Source: Clostridiales bacterium
GTDB taxonomy: Bacteria; Bacillota; Clostridia; Oscillospirales; Oscillospiraceae
Assembly (NCBI GenBank): GCA_012728025.1
Contig: JAAYFX010000016.1
Location: 1-6,950 of the forward strand
Direction of reading: 5' to 3'
Length of the DNA: 6,950 nt
Below the pieces are notes generated by a model, which was not told where the DNA came from, made no database searches, and worked only from the letters and a program-made list of their open reading frames with translations. Shown here in pieces: positions 1 to 5,590 of this stretch. The translations under genes and the position numbers were made by a program. Every line of letters starts with the position of its first letter. Position 1 is the first letter of the stretch.

Positions 1-380
1 GCCATGATAACAAAGAAAATTATCATAAGCTGCACAACCACAGGAGTGCCCCGTATGACTGTAAGGTATATTTTGGCAAGGATATTAAAGAATTTAAGAA
101 TAAATTTGGGCAAGCCCGACCGCATTTCGCTGCCGCGCTTATCCCAGCTTACCCTTATTAGGGCAATGACAACACCTAGGGCGATGCCCAGTAAAAGAGA
201 AAAAAACGTAAGCTTTAAAGTGTTTCCAAGACCCCGCACAAACATCATATAGCGGTCGTCATAGATAAAACACTTGAAGAAGTCATAAAAAACATTTTGA
301 AGCCAGTCGGGGGCCTGCATTATCCAGTCCGGCGCTGTATCCAGCCACGCCTGCATAACCTTGCTGACTTGTCCTTCCAT
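1..380 (-). CDS. Amino-acid ABC transporter permease, N-terminal part (cut by window edge)
   Basis: This is the membrane subunit of a polar amino-acid importer (HisM/GlnP type, binding-protein-dependent transport family); it would form the channel in the cytoplasmic membrane. Only the first 126 residues are in the window. A hydrophobic segment spans about residues 54-76, and a second begins near residue 115. Between them lies the RGTP signature (residues 110-113, in VIRGTPVVVQL), which is typical of this permease family. The N-terminal ~45 residues before the first membrane segment are Trp/Asp-rich and contain APDW twice, at 16-19 and 23-26; this looks longer than usual. The start is the ATG at 378-380, because AGGGAGGT lies 6 bases upstream (387-394). 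It follows the binding-protein gene on the same strand by about 70 bases, so both are probably co-transcribed. The exact substrate cannot be told from this fragment. Confidence 0.9.
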   Translation of the reverse strand, partial: MEGQVSKVMQAWLDTAPDWIMQAPDWLQNVFYDFFKCFIYDDRYMMFVRGLGNTLKLTFFSLLLGIALGVVIALIRVSWDKRGSEMRSGLPKFILKFFNILAKIYLTVIRGTPVVVQLMIIFFVIM

Positions 381-386
381 ATATAT

Positions 387-394
387 ACCTCCCT
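387..394 (-). promoter_or_regulatory. Ribosome binding site of the permease gene
   Basis: On the minus strand this reads AGGGAGGT, six bases before the ATG at 378-380. It fixes the permease start, since this gene has no useful homologous N-terminus to align by eye. Confidence 0.75.
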
Positions 395-402
395 CACATG
401 AA

Positions 403-428
403 TAAAGGGGCAGTTTCCCGCCCCTTTA
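403..428 (-). terminator. Intercistronic GC-rich hairpin (leaky terminator or mRNA stabiliser)
   Basis: TAAAGGGGC pairs perfectly with GCCCCTTTA around an 8-base loop, giving a 9-bp stem. It begins 21 bases after the stop codon of the binding-protein gene and ends just before the permease ribosome binding site. On the minus strand the stem is followed by TTCATG rather than a run of T, so full termination is unlikely. In binding-protein transporter operons, a hairpin at this place is a known way to keep binding-protein mRNA more abundant than permease mRNA (malE-malF is the classic case). That role here is inferred. Confidence 0.6.
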
Positions 429-449
429 CTCCGGTCGTCCCCCCATTGC

Positions 450-1301
450 TTATGCGGGGATGTATTTATCGATAATTGCCTGAACTGTGCCGTCTTCTAT
501 AAGCTCCTCTAAAGCCTTGTTTATGGCACGAAGCAGAGGCTCGTTGCTCTTTGAAACAGAGGCGGCATAATCTTCAAGGACATACTCGGTTTCCAAAATC
601 TTCAGTCCGGTATTTTCTGCCACAAAGGCCTTGGCAGGCTCGTTGTCTATAACCACGCAGTCAATCTTTCCGGCCTTAAGAGCCATAACAGCATCGGCAC
701 CCTTGCTATAGCGGTCTATGGTTGCAAGACCCTCGTCCTCAAGATCCCAAGTGGTGTAAAGGTCACCTGTGGTGTTGCGCTGAACTCCGATGGTGTTATT
801 TGCGTCCTCGGCAAAAAGGTCGTCAACAGAGGTGATGGAGCTATCTTCGGGTACTATAACTACCTGAACGCCTTTTGCATAGCTGCTTGTGAAGTTAACT
901 GCCTCAAGACGCTCGGCTGTTACGGTCATGCCCGCAAAGCCCACGTCTGCCTTGCCGCCGTTAACGGCAATGTTTATAGCATCAAACTCCATGTCGTCGA
1001 TAACAAGCTCAAGTCCCAGCTTTTTGGCAATGGCCGCTGCGATTTCAGCGTCGATGCCTGTTATTGTGTCACCCTCGTAGAACTCATAAGGAGGGAAGGC
1101 GGCGTTGGTGGCCATTGTGAGGACACCCTCGGTAACGGTGGTAAAGACTTCGTCCTCGGTGTCTGCGGTGTCAATTGGCTCTTCGGTTTCGGGCTGCTGT
1201 ATGTCCGTGTCGGAAGCGGGAGCTTTTTTTCCGCAGGCTGCAAGAGAGAAAAGCATGGCGATTGCTAGAATCGCAATTAGAATCTTTGTGAAATTTTTCA
1301 T
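450..1301 (-). CDS. Amino-acid ABC transporter substrate-binding lipoprotein (family 3)
   Basis: This is an extracytoplasmic receptor that captures a polar amino acid and hands it to the permease encoded downstream. The N-terminus has a Lys-containing start and a hydrophobic stretch, then the lipobox L20-A21-A22-C23; Cys23 should be lipidated to anchor the protein to the membrane. An acidic Asp/Glu/Pro/Thr-rich tether covers about residues 29-56. The bacterial solute-binding family 3 domain fills residues 58-283: AFPPYEF (68-74), GIDAEIAAAIAKKLG (82-96), GGKADVGFAGMT (115-126), the conserved Arg131 expected to hold the ligand carboxylate, and the VIDNEPA segment with Asp219, expected to hold the amino group. 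Length (283 residues) is normal. The open frame extends to a GTG at 1310, but GGGGTGA is then a ribosome binding site correctly spaced (6 bases) before the ATG at 1299-1301, so I use that. Substrate is uncertain: cystine, glutamine and other polar amino acids are all possible. Confidence 0.92.
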   Translation of the reverse strand: MKNFTKILIAILAIAMLFSLAACGKKAPASDTDIQQPETEEPIDTADTEDEVFTTVTEGVLTMATNAAFPPYEFYEGDTITGIDAEIAAAIAKKLGLELVIDDMEFDAINIAVNGGKADVGFAGMTVTAERLEAVNFTSSYAKGVQVVIVPEDSSITSVDDLFAEDANNTIGVQRNTTGDLYTTWDLEDEGLATIDRYSKGADAVMALKAGKIDCVVIDNEPAKAFVAENTGLKILETEYVLEDYAASVSKSNEPLLRAINKALEELIEDGTVQAIIDKYIPA

Positions 1302-1369
1302 TTTGTTCACCCCATAAGATAAGTTTTGATGTCGCCCTTTAAAAAGTCGCTTTTTTTTAGTTCGACGAA

Positions 1370-1398
1370 ATGATTATAATACAGGGTGGATGATTATA
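1370..1398. repeat. Direct repeat ATGATTATA x2, 20 bases apart, inside the promoter
   Basis: ATGATTATA occurs at 1370-1378 and again at 1390-1398, an offset of 20 bases or about two helical turns. The copies overlap the -10 and -35 boxes of the transporter promoter. They may be paired sites for a repressor, or simply two overlapping TATAAT boxes (TATAATCAT on the minus strand). Confidence 0.5.
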
Positions 1399-1401
1399 CA
1401 A
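1373..1401 (-). promoter_or_regulatory. Predicted promoter of the amino-acid transporter genes
   Basis: On the minus strand TTGTAT (1396-1401) is followed by exactly 17 bases and then a perfect TATAAT (1373-1378). Transcription would start near 1366, giving an untranslated leader of about 65 bases. A second TATAAT lies at 1393-1398, overlapping the -35 box, but has no convincing -35 of its own (CGCTTT at 17-base spacing). Confidence 0.6.
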
Positions 1402-1424
1402 GAGGATTTTTTAGAAAAGCGAAG

Positions 1425-1448
1425 ATTTGTGGAACATTATTCACAAAT
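1425..1448. repeat. Inverted repeat ATTTGTG / CACAAAT upstream of the transporter promoter
   Basis: Seven-base arms at 1425-1431 and 1442-1448 enclose a 10-base loop. GAA and TTC just inside can extend the pairing if one base is bulged. It lies about 24 bases upstream of the predicted -35 box on the minus strand, a place where a regulator could bind. As RNA it could also be a weak AT-rich hairpin downstream of the nucleotidyltransferase gene, but only CTTCGCTTTTCT follows, so it is not a convincing terminator. Confidence 0.4.
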
Positions 1449-1496
1449 ATCTAACAAAACTTTATATTTACGCACAACATACAAATACTCGGGATA

Positions 1497-1513
1497 AATA
1501 TTCAATGAATATT
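1497..1513. repeat. 17-base palindrome over the stop codon of the nucleotidyltransferase gene
   Basis: AATATTCA-A-TGAATATT is a perfect palindrome around a single central base. The TGA stop of the minus-strand gene (1502-1504) lies inside it. There is no T-run after it on either strand, so it is not an ordinary terminator; a protein-binding site or chance AT-rich symmetry are both possible. Confidence 0.4.
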
Positions 1514-2836
1514 CGTGGATGCATTTTTTCCGCCGAATTTTTCCGCAAGCTTACTATATTTTTTGCACATGGCCAAACGCTCGTTTTCCCCTCCGCCCAT
1601 GGCCTCTATGGTAATTGCACTTTCCTCGGGCAGGGGGGATATGCGGATTTTACACTTTCCGTCAGAAATGTTTATTCCGTCGGAAAAATCCGCACCAGCC
1701 TCCCAAAGGGCATAGGACATTTCTCTCATAAGCCTTGCCCTGTCTGTGCAGGCAAGCTCACGGCAAAGACCTCTGGCCTGCCGTGGCTCGGTGGCGGCGG
1801 AGGCGGGTGCGGCGGCCTTGCTTATGCAGCCTTGGGAAACAATGTCACCAAAGCGGGTAATGGAGTGCGGAGGAAGAGTTGCTCCTTTGCAGACAACACT
1901 TCCTTCTATATGACAGTTTTTGCCCACATCGCCGCCGTCTATTACGGAGTTTATTATTCGTGAATAGGCACCTATTTTGCTTCCGGCATGAATTATGCTG
2001 TGTTCTATAACCGCACCTTTTTCTATAATAGCCCCCTGACAGATAAGGCTTGGAGGAAAAATTTGCGGCCATTCAAAGGCTTTAAGGTTGGAGAAAACAG
2101 AGGCGGAGCGGCGAAAGGGACTAAGCTTCAGCCTGCCGTCAAGGGCATGCATACAGCTTTGGTGATAGCTTTTGGCATCGCCTATATCGCACCAGTAGCC
2201 TTCCATGGGTATGCCGATTATGCAGCCCTCGGCTGTCAAATGAGGGAAAAGGTCACGGGCGAAATCATAGGGTTTGCCTTCCGGCACAAGCTCCATGGCC
2301 TTTGGGGAAACAATATATACACCGGTATTTACAAGGTCTGTAACTACCTTTTCCCAAGAGGGCTTTTCGATGAAACTTACAACCTTGCCCTTTCTGTCGG
2401 TAATGACAGTGCCATAGCGCAAAGGCTCCGGATGGGGGTATAAAGCCATGGTTATAAGACCGCCATGAATACCATGTTCAGAAAAGAGCTTTTTAAGGTC
2501 AAAATCGCAGGCGGCATCGCCGCTGATGACCAAAAAATCCTCACCGCCCACAAAGTCCATGCAGGCACGAACCCCTCCGGCTGTGCCTAGAGGGTTTTCT
2601 TCCACCCGATATTCAATGGAGACATCGAAGTTTTTTCCGTCTCCGAAATATTCCTTTATATATTCGGGCTTATGGGCAAGGGTTATGCACAGCTCGTTAA
2701 ACCCGTTTTTTTTCAAAAGCTCTATAAGGTGTTCTAAAAGGGGCTTTCCCAGAAGCCTTGTCATGGGTTTTGGCATCTCATCGCAAATGGGGCGCAGTCT
2801 TGTTCCCATGCCCCCTGCCATTATAACTGCCTTCAA
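1502..2836 (-). CDS. Sugar-1-phosphate nucleotidyltransferase with left-handed beta-helix and a phosphohexomutase-like tail
   Basis: Probable cytoplasmic enzyme that makes a nucleotide sugar (NDP-hexose, perhaps GDP-mannose) from an NTP and a sugar 1-phosphate. The first ~230 residues are an NTP-transferase domain: the AGGMGTRLRP loop (7-16) with Lys23, GDAACDFD (107-114) carrying the metal-binding Asp, FIEKP (155-159), NTGVYIV (170-176) and WCDIGD (215-220). Hexapeptide-like repeats of a left-handed beta-helix follow (about 264-335), then an Ala-rich linker (about 340-351). The last ~80 residues resemble domain IV of phosphohexomutases: DGINI then DGKCKIRISPLPEE and ITIEA (386-412). Bifunctional guanylyltransferase/phosphomannomutase proteins contain these parts plus mutase domains I-III, which are absent. 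The start is the TTG at 2834-2836: AGGAAGTGA precedes it and the product then begins MKAVIMAGG, as family members do; the frame is open to 2932. 444 residues. Nucleotide and sugar specificity cannot be read reliably. Confidence 0.85.
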   Translation of the reverse strand: MKAVIMAGGMGTRLRPICDEMPKPMTRLLGKPLLEHLIELLKKNGFNELCITLAHKPEYIKEYFGDGKNFDVSIEYRVEENPLGTAGGVRACMDFVGGEDFLVISGDAACDFDLKKLFSEHGIHGGLITMALYPHPEPLRYGTVITDRKGKVVSFIEKPSWEKVVTDLVNTGVYIVSPKAMELVPEGKPYDFARDLFPHLTAEGCIIGIPMEGYWCDIGDAKSYHQSCMHALDGRLKLSPFRRSASVFSNLKAFEWPQIFPPSLICQGAIIEKGAVIEHSIIHAGSKIGAYSRIINSVIDGGDVGKNCHIEGSVVCKGATLPPHSITRFGDIVSQGCISKAAAPASAATEPRQARGLCRELACTDRARLMREMSYALWEAGADFSDGINISDGKCKIRISPLPEESAITIEAMGGGENERLAMCKKYSKLAEKFGGKNASTNIH

Positions 2837-2840
2837 AAAA

Positions 2841-2849
2841 TCACTTCCT
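2841..2849 (-). promoter_or_regulatory. Ribosome binding site that selects a TTG start
   Basis: Minus strand AGGAAGTGA lies four bases before TTG (2834-2836). It matches the GGAGGTGA consensus with one mismatch. No ATG or GTG is available at this place, and the upstream start at 2932 would add 32 residues with no family counterpart. Confidence 0.7.
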
Positions 2850-2972
2850 TTCCCTAAAAAGTATTTCCCGCAAAGGCGCAAATAATCTTGGCGCTTAGTC
2901 AGCGGACTGTTGCTGTTATGCTTAAGTTGCAAAATTTAGGCTGCCAAACTTGGACTTTAAGGAGGCACACTC

Positions 2973-3001
2973 TTGTAAAGAGCTTATAATGTTGGTATAA
3001 T
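2973..3001 (+). promoter_or_regulatory. Predicted promoter of the gdpP-rplI-dnaB operon
   Basis: TTGTAA (2973-2978), then 17 bases, then TATAAT (2996-3001), with TGG directly before the -10 box making it an extended -10. Transcription would start near 3008, leaving a leader of about 28 bases. Another TATAAT lies 11 bases upstream (2985-2990) without a matching -35. The -35 box lies within a small inverted repeat CTCTT-GTA-AAGAG (2970-2982), which could be an operator. Confidence 0.65.
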
Positions 3002-3023
3002 GTGTAATCCAGCGTTCAATAAT

Positions 3024-3031
3024 GGAGGAGG
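3024..3031 (+). promoter_or_regulatory. Ribosome binding site of gdpP
   Basis: GGAGGAGG ends four bases before the ATG at 3036, with a GGAGG register at 7 bases. It excludes the earlier in-frame ATG at 3000, which sits in the promoter and could not be translated from the predicted transcript. Confidence 0.8.
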
Positions 3032-3035
3032 ACAA

Positions 3036-5024
3036 ATGAATAATAACCTCAAACGCATACTGGAGCCGGGAACGAGACTTTATCTGCTCGTTCTTGTGAT
3101 TTTTGCGGGTATAGCGTGTTTTTTTAGCGTAAAGTTGGCTCTGGCGGAAGCCACAGTCATAGTTCTCCTTATAATATATTCCGTCATAATCATTCGCCGC
3201 AGGCGGCAGGAATTCATGGAATATATGGAATCCGTTACCTATGACATAGAATCGGCAAAAAGTGACACATTGATAAATTTTCCCTTGCCCATGGTAGCTT
3301 TTAAGCTTGAGAATATGACTATTATCTGGGGAAATCGCTTTTTCTTTGATATTTTTGGAAAAAAGAGCGCCCATTTTGACGCAAGGCTATCTGACCTTGT
3401 GCCAAAGTTTACGGCAAAATGGCTGACAGAGGGCAAAAACCAGTATTCAGGCCTTGTGGAAGTCAAGGACAGGCGCTTTAGGGTTTATGGTAATATAATC
3501 AGAGGCGAAAATGAAAGCTCCCGAGATTATATGGGCATGACCTATTGGCTGGATGTTACGGAATATGACCTTGCAATGGCGGAATATGAAAACTCCCGAC
3601 CCATTGTTGCCCTTATAATATTCGACAATCTGGACGAAATATCAAAAAACCAGCCTGACCGTGTAAGAAATGAGCTTCAAAACATGGTTTCCGACAGGAT
3701 AGAGCGCTGGTGTGCCGACATGGGTGGTATTCTTTGCCGCTATGATAGAGATAGGTATATGTTCATTTTTGAGCAGCGCCATTTCCCCCAGCTTTTGGAG
3801 GACAAGTTCTCTTTACTCGACAGCATCCATGAGGTTATAAATCCTGCCGGTATTCACGCTTCTGTTAGCATAGGCATGGGGCGGGACGGCGAGAGTTTTG
3901 AAGAAAACTATAACTTTGCATCCTTAAGCACCGAAATGGCCCTCTCTCGTGGTGGCGACCAAGCAGTTATAAAAAATCGTTTTAATTTCGAGTTTTTTGG
4001 TGGTCGAAGCGAGGAGGTGGAGACTCGGACGAAGGTGAAGTCCAGAGTTATGGCAAATGCTATATCAGAGCTTATAAAAGCCTCCAGCCAGATTTACGTT
4101 ATGGGGCATAAGTACGCCGACATGGACGTGATTGCCGGTGCTGTGGGTATCTGTTGTATAGCAAGAAAGCTTGGCTGCCGAGCAAGCATTGTCATTGACG
4201 AAGAAAAAAATGCCGCCGGCAACCTTATCCAAAAACTTAAAAAAACCGAAGAATACAAGGATGCTTTCATCTCCGCTCAGGAGGCCATAACCCATGCCGA
4301 CCGCAGCACTCTTTTAGTGGTTGTGGACACCAACAGGCCCGAGCAGGTGGAAGACCAAAGTCTTCTTATGGCCTGCAACAGGGTTGCGGTTATTGACCAT
4401 CACAGGAGAGCTGCAAGCTATATCCAAAACGCCTCCCTTACCTTTCTTGAGCCATATGCCTCATCTGTGGCAGAGCTTGTTTGCGAGCTTTTGCAGGAGC
4501 TTGTGGACCAGTCCGACATTTTGCGGGTGGAAGCGGACGCTCTTTTGGCAGGTATGGTTATGGATACGAAAAACTTTACTCTGCGCACGGGAGAGCGCAC
4601 CTTTGACGCTGCGGCCTTTTTGCGGCGGGCAGGGGCAGACCCTGTTGCTGTGAAGATGGTTTTGCAAAACAACATGGACGACACTGTTGCAAGGTATAAG
4701 ATACTCCAGCAGGTAAAGCGCTATCGTGACAGTATAGCCATTGCTGTTATAGAGGAGCCTCAGGACAGGATAGTTGCGGCCCAAGCCTCCGACGAAATGC
4801 TGAATATAAGCGGTATTCAGGCATCCCTTGTTATATACCCCACAGAGAAGGGCGGGGTAATTGTTTCTGCCCGCTCCATAGGGGATATAAATGTTCAGGT
4901 GCTTTTAGAGGATTTGGGCGGCGGCGGCAACAAGTCCGCTGCGGGGCTTCAAATGGACGGCATAGAGCTGCGGGACGCTGTAAATTTGATTTTCTCCGCT
5001 ATCGACAGATATTTTGATGAATGA
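3036..5024 (+). CDS. gdpP: GdpP-type membrane c-di-AMP phosphodiesterase (PAS, degenerate GGDEF, DHH-DHHA1)
   Basis: Hydrolyses cyclic di-AMP (to pApA in characterised homologues) and so lowers this essential second messenger, which controls potassium uptake, osmotic balance and wall stress in Firmicutes. 662 residues, the usual length. Two membrane segments (about 15-31 and 37-53) are followed by RRRR on the cytoplasmic side, a PAS-like sensor domain (about 75-175), and a degenerate GGDEF domain (about 185-315) ending in GGDQA (306-310). The catalytic DHH domain (about 350-515) has every expected metal ligand: H358, D362 and D364 in GHKYADMD, D431 in VVVDTN, D454-H455-H456 and D510 in GMVMDTKNF. 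DHHA1 covers about 565-660. Its glycine motif reads GGGGNKSAAG (628-637), with Asn632 where His is usual. It leads a probable operon with rplI and dnaB, as in many Firmicutes. Confidence 0.93.
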   Translation: MNNNLKRILEPGTRLYLLVLVIFAGIACFFSVKLALAEATVIVLLIIYSVIIIRRRRQEFMEYMESVTYDIESAKSDTLINFPLPMVAFKLENMTIIWGNRFFFDIFGKKSAHFDARLSDLVPKFTAKWLTEGKNQYSGLVEVKDRRFRVYGNIIRGENESSRDYMGMTYWLDVTEYDLAMAEYENSRPIVALIIFDNLDEISKNQPDRVRNELQNMVSDRIERWCADMGGILCRYDRDRYMFIFEQRHFPQLLEDKFSLLDSIHEVINPAGIHASVSIGMGRDGESFEENYNFASLSTEMALSRGGDQAVIKNRFNFEFFGGRSEEVETRTKVKSRVMANAISELIKASSQIYVMGHKYADMDVIAGAVGICCIARKLGCRASIVIDEEKNAAGNLIQKLKKTEEYKDAFISAQEAITHADRSTLLVVVDTNRPEQVEDQSLLMACNRVAVIDHHRRAASYIQNASLTFLEPYASSVAELVCELLQELVDQSDILRVEADALLAGMVMDTKNFTLRTGERTFDAAAFLRRAGADPVAVKMVLQNNMDDTVARYKILQQVKRYRDSIAIAVIEEPQDRIVAAQASDEMLNISGIQASLVIYPTEKGGVIVSARSIGDINVQVLLEDLGGGGNKSAAGLQMDGIELRDAVNLIFSAIDRYFDE

Positions 5025-5084
5025 AAACACCTAAGGAAAGCTGTTAATTAAACAAAAGAACCATATGAAAGCGAGGCTGACATA

Positions 5085-5534
5085 ATGAAGGTAATATTTC
5101 TGACAGACGTAAGGGGACAGGGTAAAAAAGACGAGATGAAAGAGGTTTCTGACGGATACGCAAGAAACTATCTCCTACCCAGAAAGCTTGCCGTTGAGGC
5201 AACGGCCGATACTATTAACACCATGAAGCTTAAGGAAAAGGCAAAAAAGGCACAGCTTGAAAAAGATAAGGCCGCAGCCGAGGAAACGGCAAAAAGCCTT
5301 GAAAACCTTGTGGTTAAAATCCCTGCAAAGGCAGGTGCGGGAGGAAAGCTCTTTGGCTCTGTTACTTCAAAGGAGATAAGCGATGCTCTTTTAAAGCAGC
5401 ATGATATGCTAATAGATAAAAACAAGATTGTTCAGGCGGAGCCTATAAAAAGCTTTGGCAGTTATAGCATTAAATGCAAGTTGGGCTTTGAGGTCATAGG
5501 GCTTATAAATGTTGTGGTTGTTGAGGAAGGCTGA
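5085..5534 (+). CDS. rplI: 50S ribosomal protein bL9
   Basis: Large-subunit protein that binds 23S rRNA near the L1 stalk with its N-terminal domain and extends outwards on a long helix; it helps maintain reading frame and is often non-essential. 149 residues, the standard length. The N-terminal domain holds the L9 signature around DGYARNYLLPRKLA (residues 23-36). A Lys/Ala/Glu-rich connecting helix covers about 40-75, and the C-terminal domain about 78-149 includes GGKLFGSVTSKEI. The ATG at 5085 gives the exact expected N-terminus, MKVIFL. The ribosome binding site is only a modest GAGG (5073-5076). It lies 60 bases after gdpP and 56 before dnaB on the same strand, with no terminator seen. 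Nothing odd in the protein. Confidence 0.97.
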   Translation: MKVIFLTDVRGQGKKDEMKEVSDGYARNYLLPRKLAVEATADTINTMKLKEKAKKAQLEKDKAAAEETAKSLENLVVKIPAKAGAGGKLFGSVTSKEISDALLKQHDMLIDKNKIVQAEPIKSFGSYSIKCKLGFEVIGLINVVVVEEG

Positions 5535-5590
5535 TGCCTTAACACTTTTACCGAAACTATAAAATATCTATTATTTAAGGATTACATCAT

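Larger units (their letters stand above)
2837..3035. other. Divergent intergenic region between nucleotidyltransferase gene and gdpP operon
   Basis: About 200 bases with no gene. It contains the gdpP promoter on the plus strand. I could not find a convincing promoter for the leftward gene; candidates on the minus strand such as TTGGCA with CATAAC are badly spaced. An orphan ribosome binding site AAGGAGG (2959-2965) is followed at 7 bases by TTG and immediately by TAA, so it starts nothing. Confidence 0.6.

Noticed and set aside
4..252. Plus-strand open frame of 82 codons at the left edge
   Set aside because: Antisense to the permease, whose RGTP motif and membrane segment are unmistakable.
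1341..1367. Terminator-like GTCG...CGAC followed by TTTTT on the minus strand in the leader of the binding-protein gene
   Set aside because: Only four base pairs around a 15-base A-rich loop, and it would begin at the very first base of the predicted transcript; too weak for a terminator or attenuator.
1302..1500. Possible riboswitch or T-box upstream of the transporter genes
   Set aside because: The predicted leader is only about 65 bases with no T-box or known riboswitch core visible.
1427..1963. Plus-strand open frame of 178 codons
   Set aside because: It lies antisense to the end of the nucleotidyltransferase gene, shows no recognisable domain and has a Gly-run created by the Ala-rich linker of the real gene.
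1988..2443. Plus-strand open frame of 151 codons
   Set aside because: Antisense shadow of the NTP-transferase and beta-helix regions, which carry all family motifs on the other strand.
2942..2953. CCAA-AC-TTGG symmetry upstream of the gdpP promoter
   Set aside because: Four-base arms only; expected by chance.
2922..3374. Minus-strand open frame of 150 codons at the start of gdpP
   Set aside because: Overlaps the membrane and PAS region of gdpP, has no recognisable motif, and conflicts with the clear plus-strand promoter and ribosome binding site.
5535..5590. CCTTAA ... TTAAGG inverted repeat between rplI and dnaB
   Set aside because: Six-base AT-rich arms around a loop of more than 30 bases, with no T-run; not a credible terminator or hairpin.
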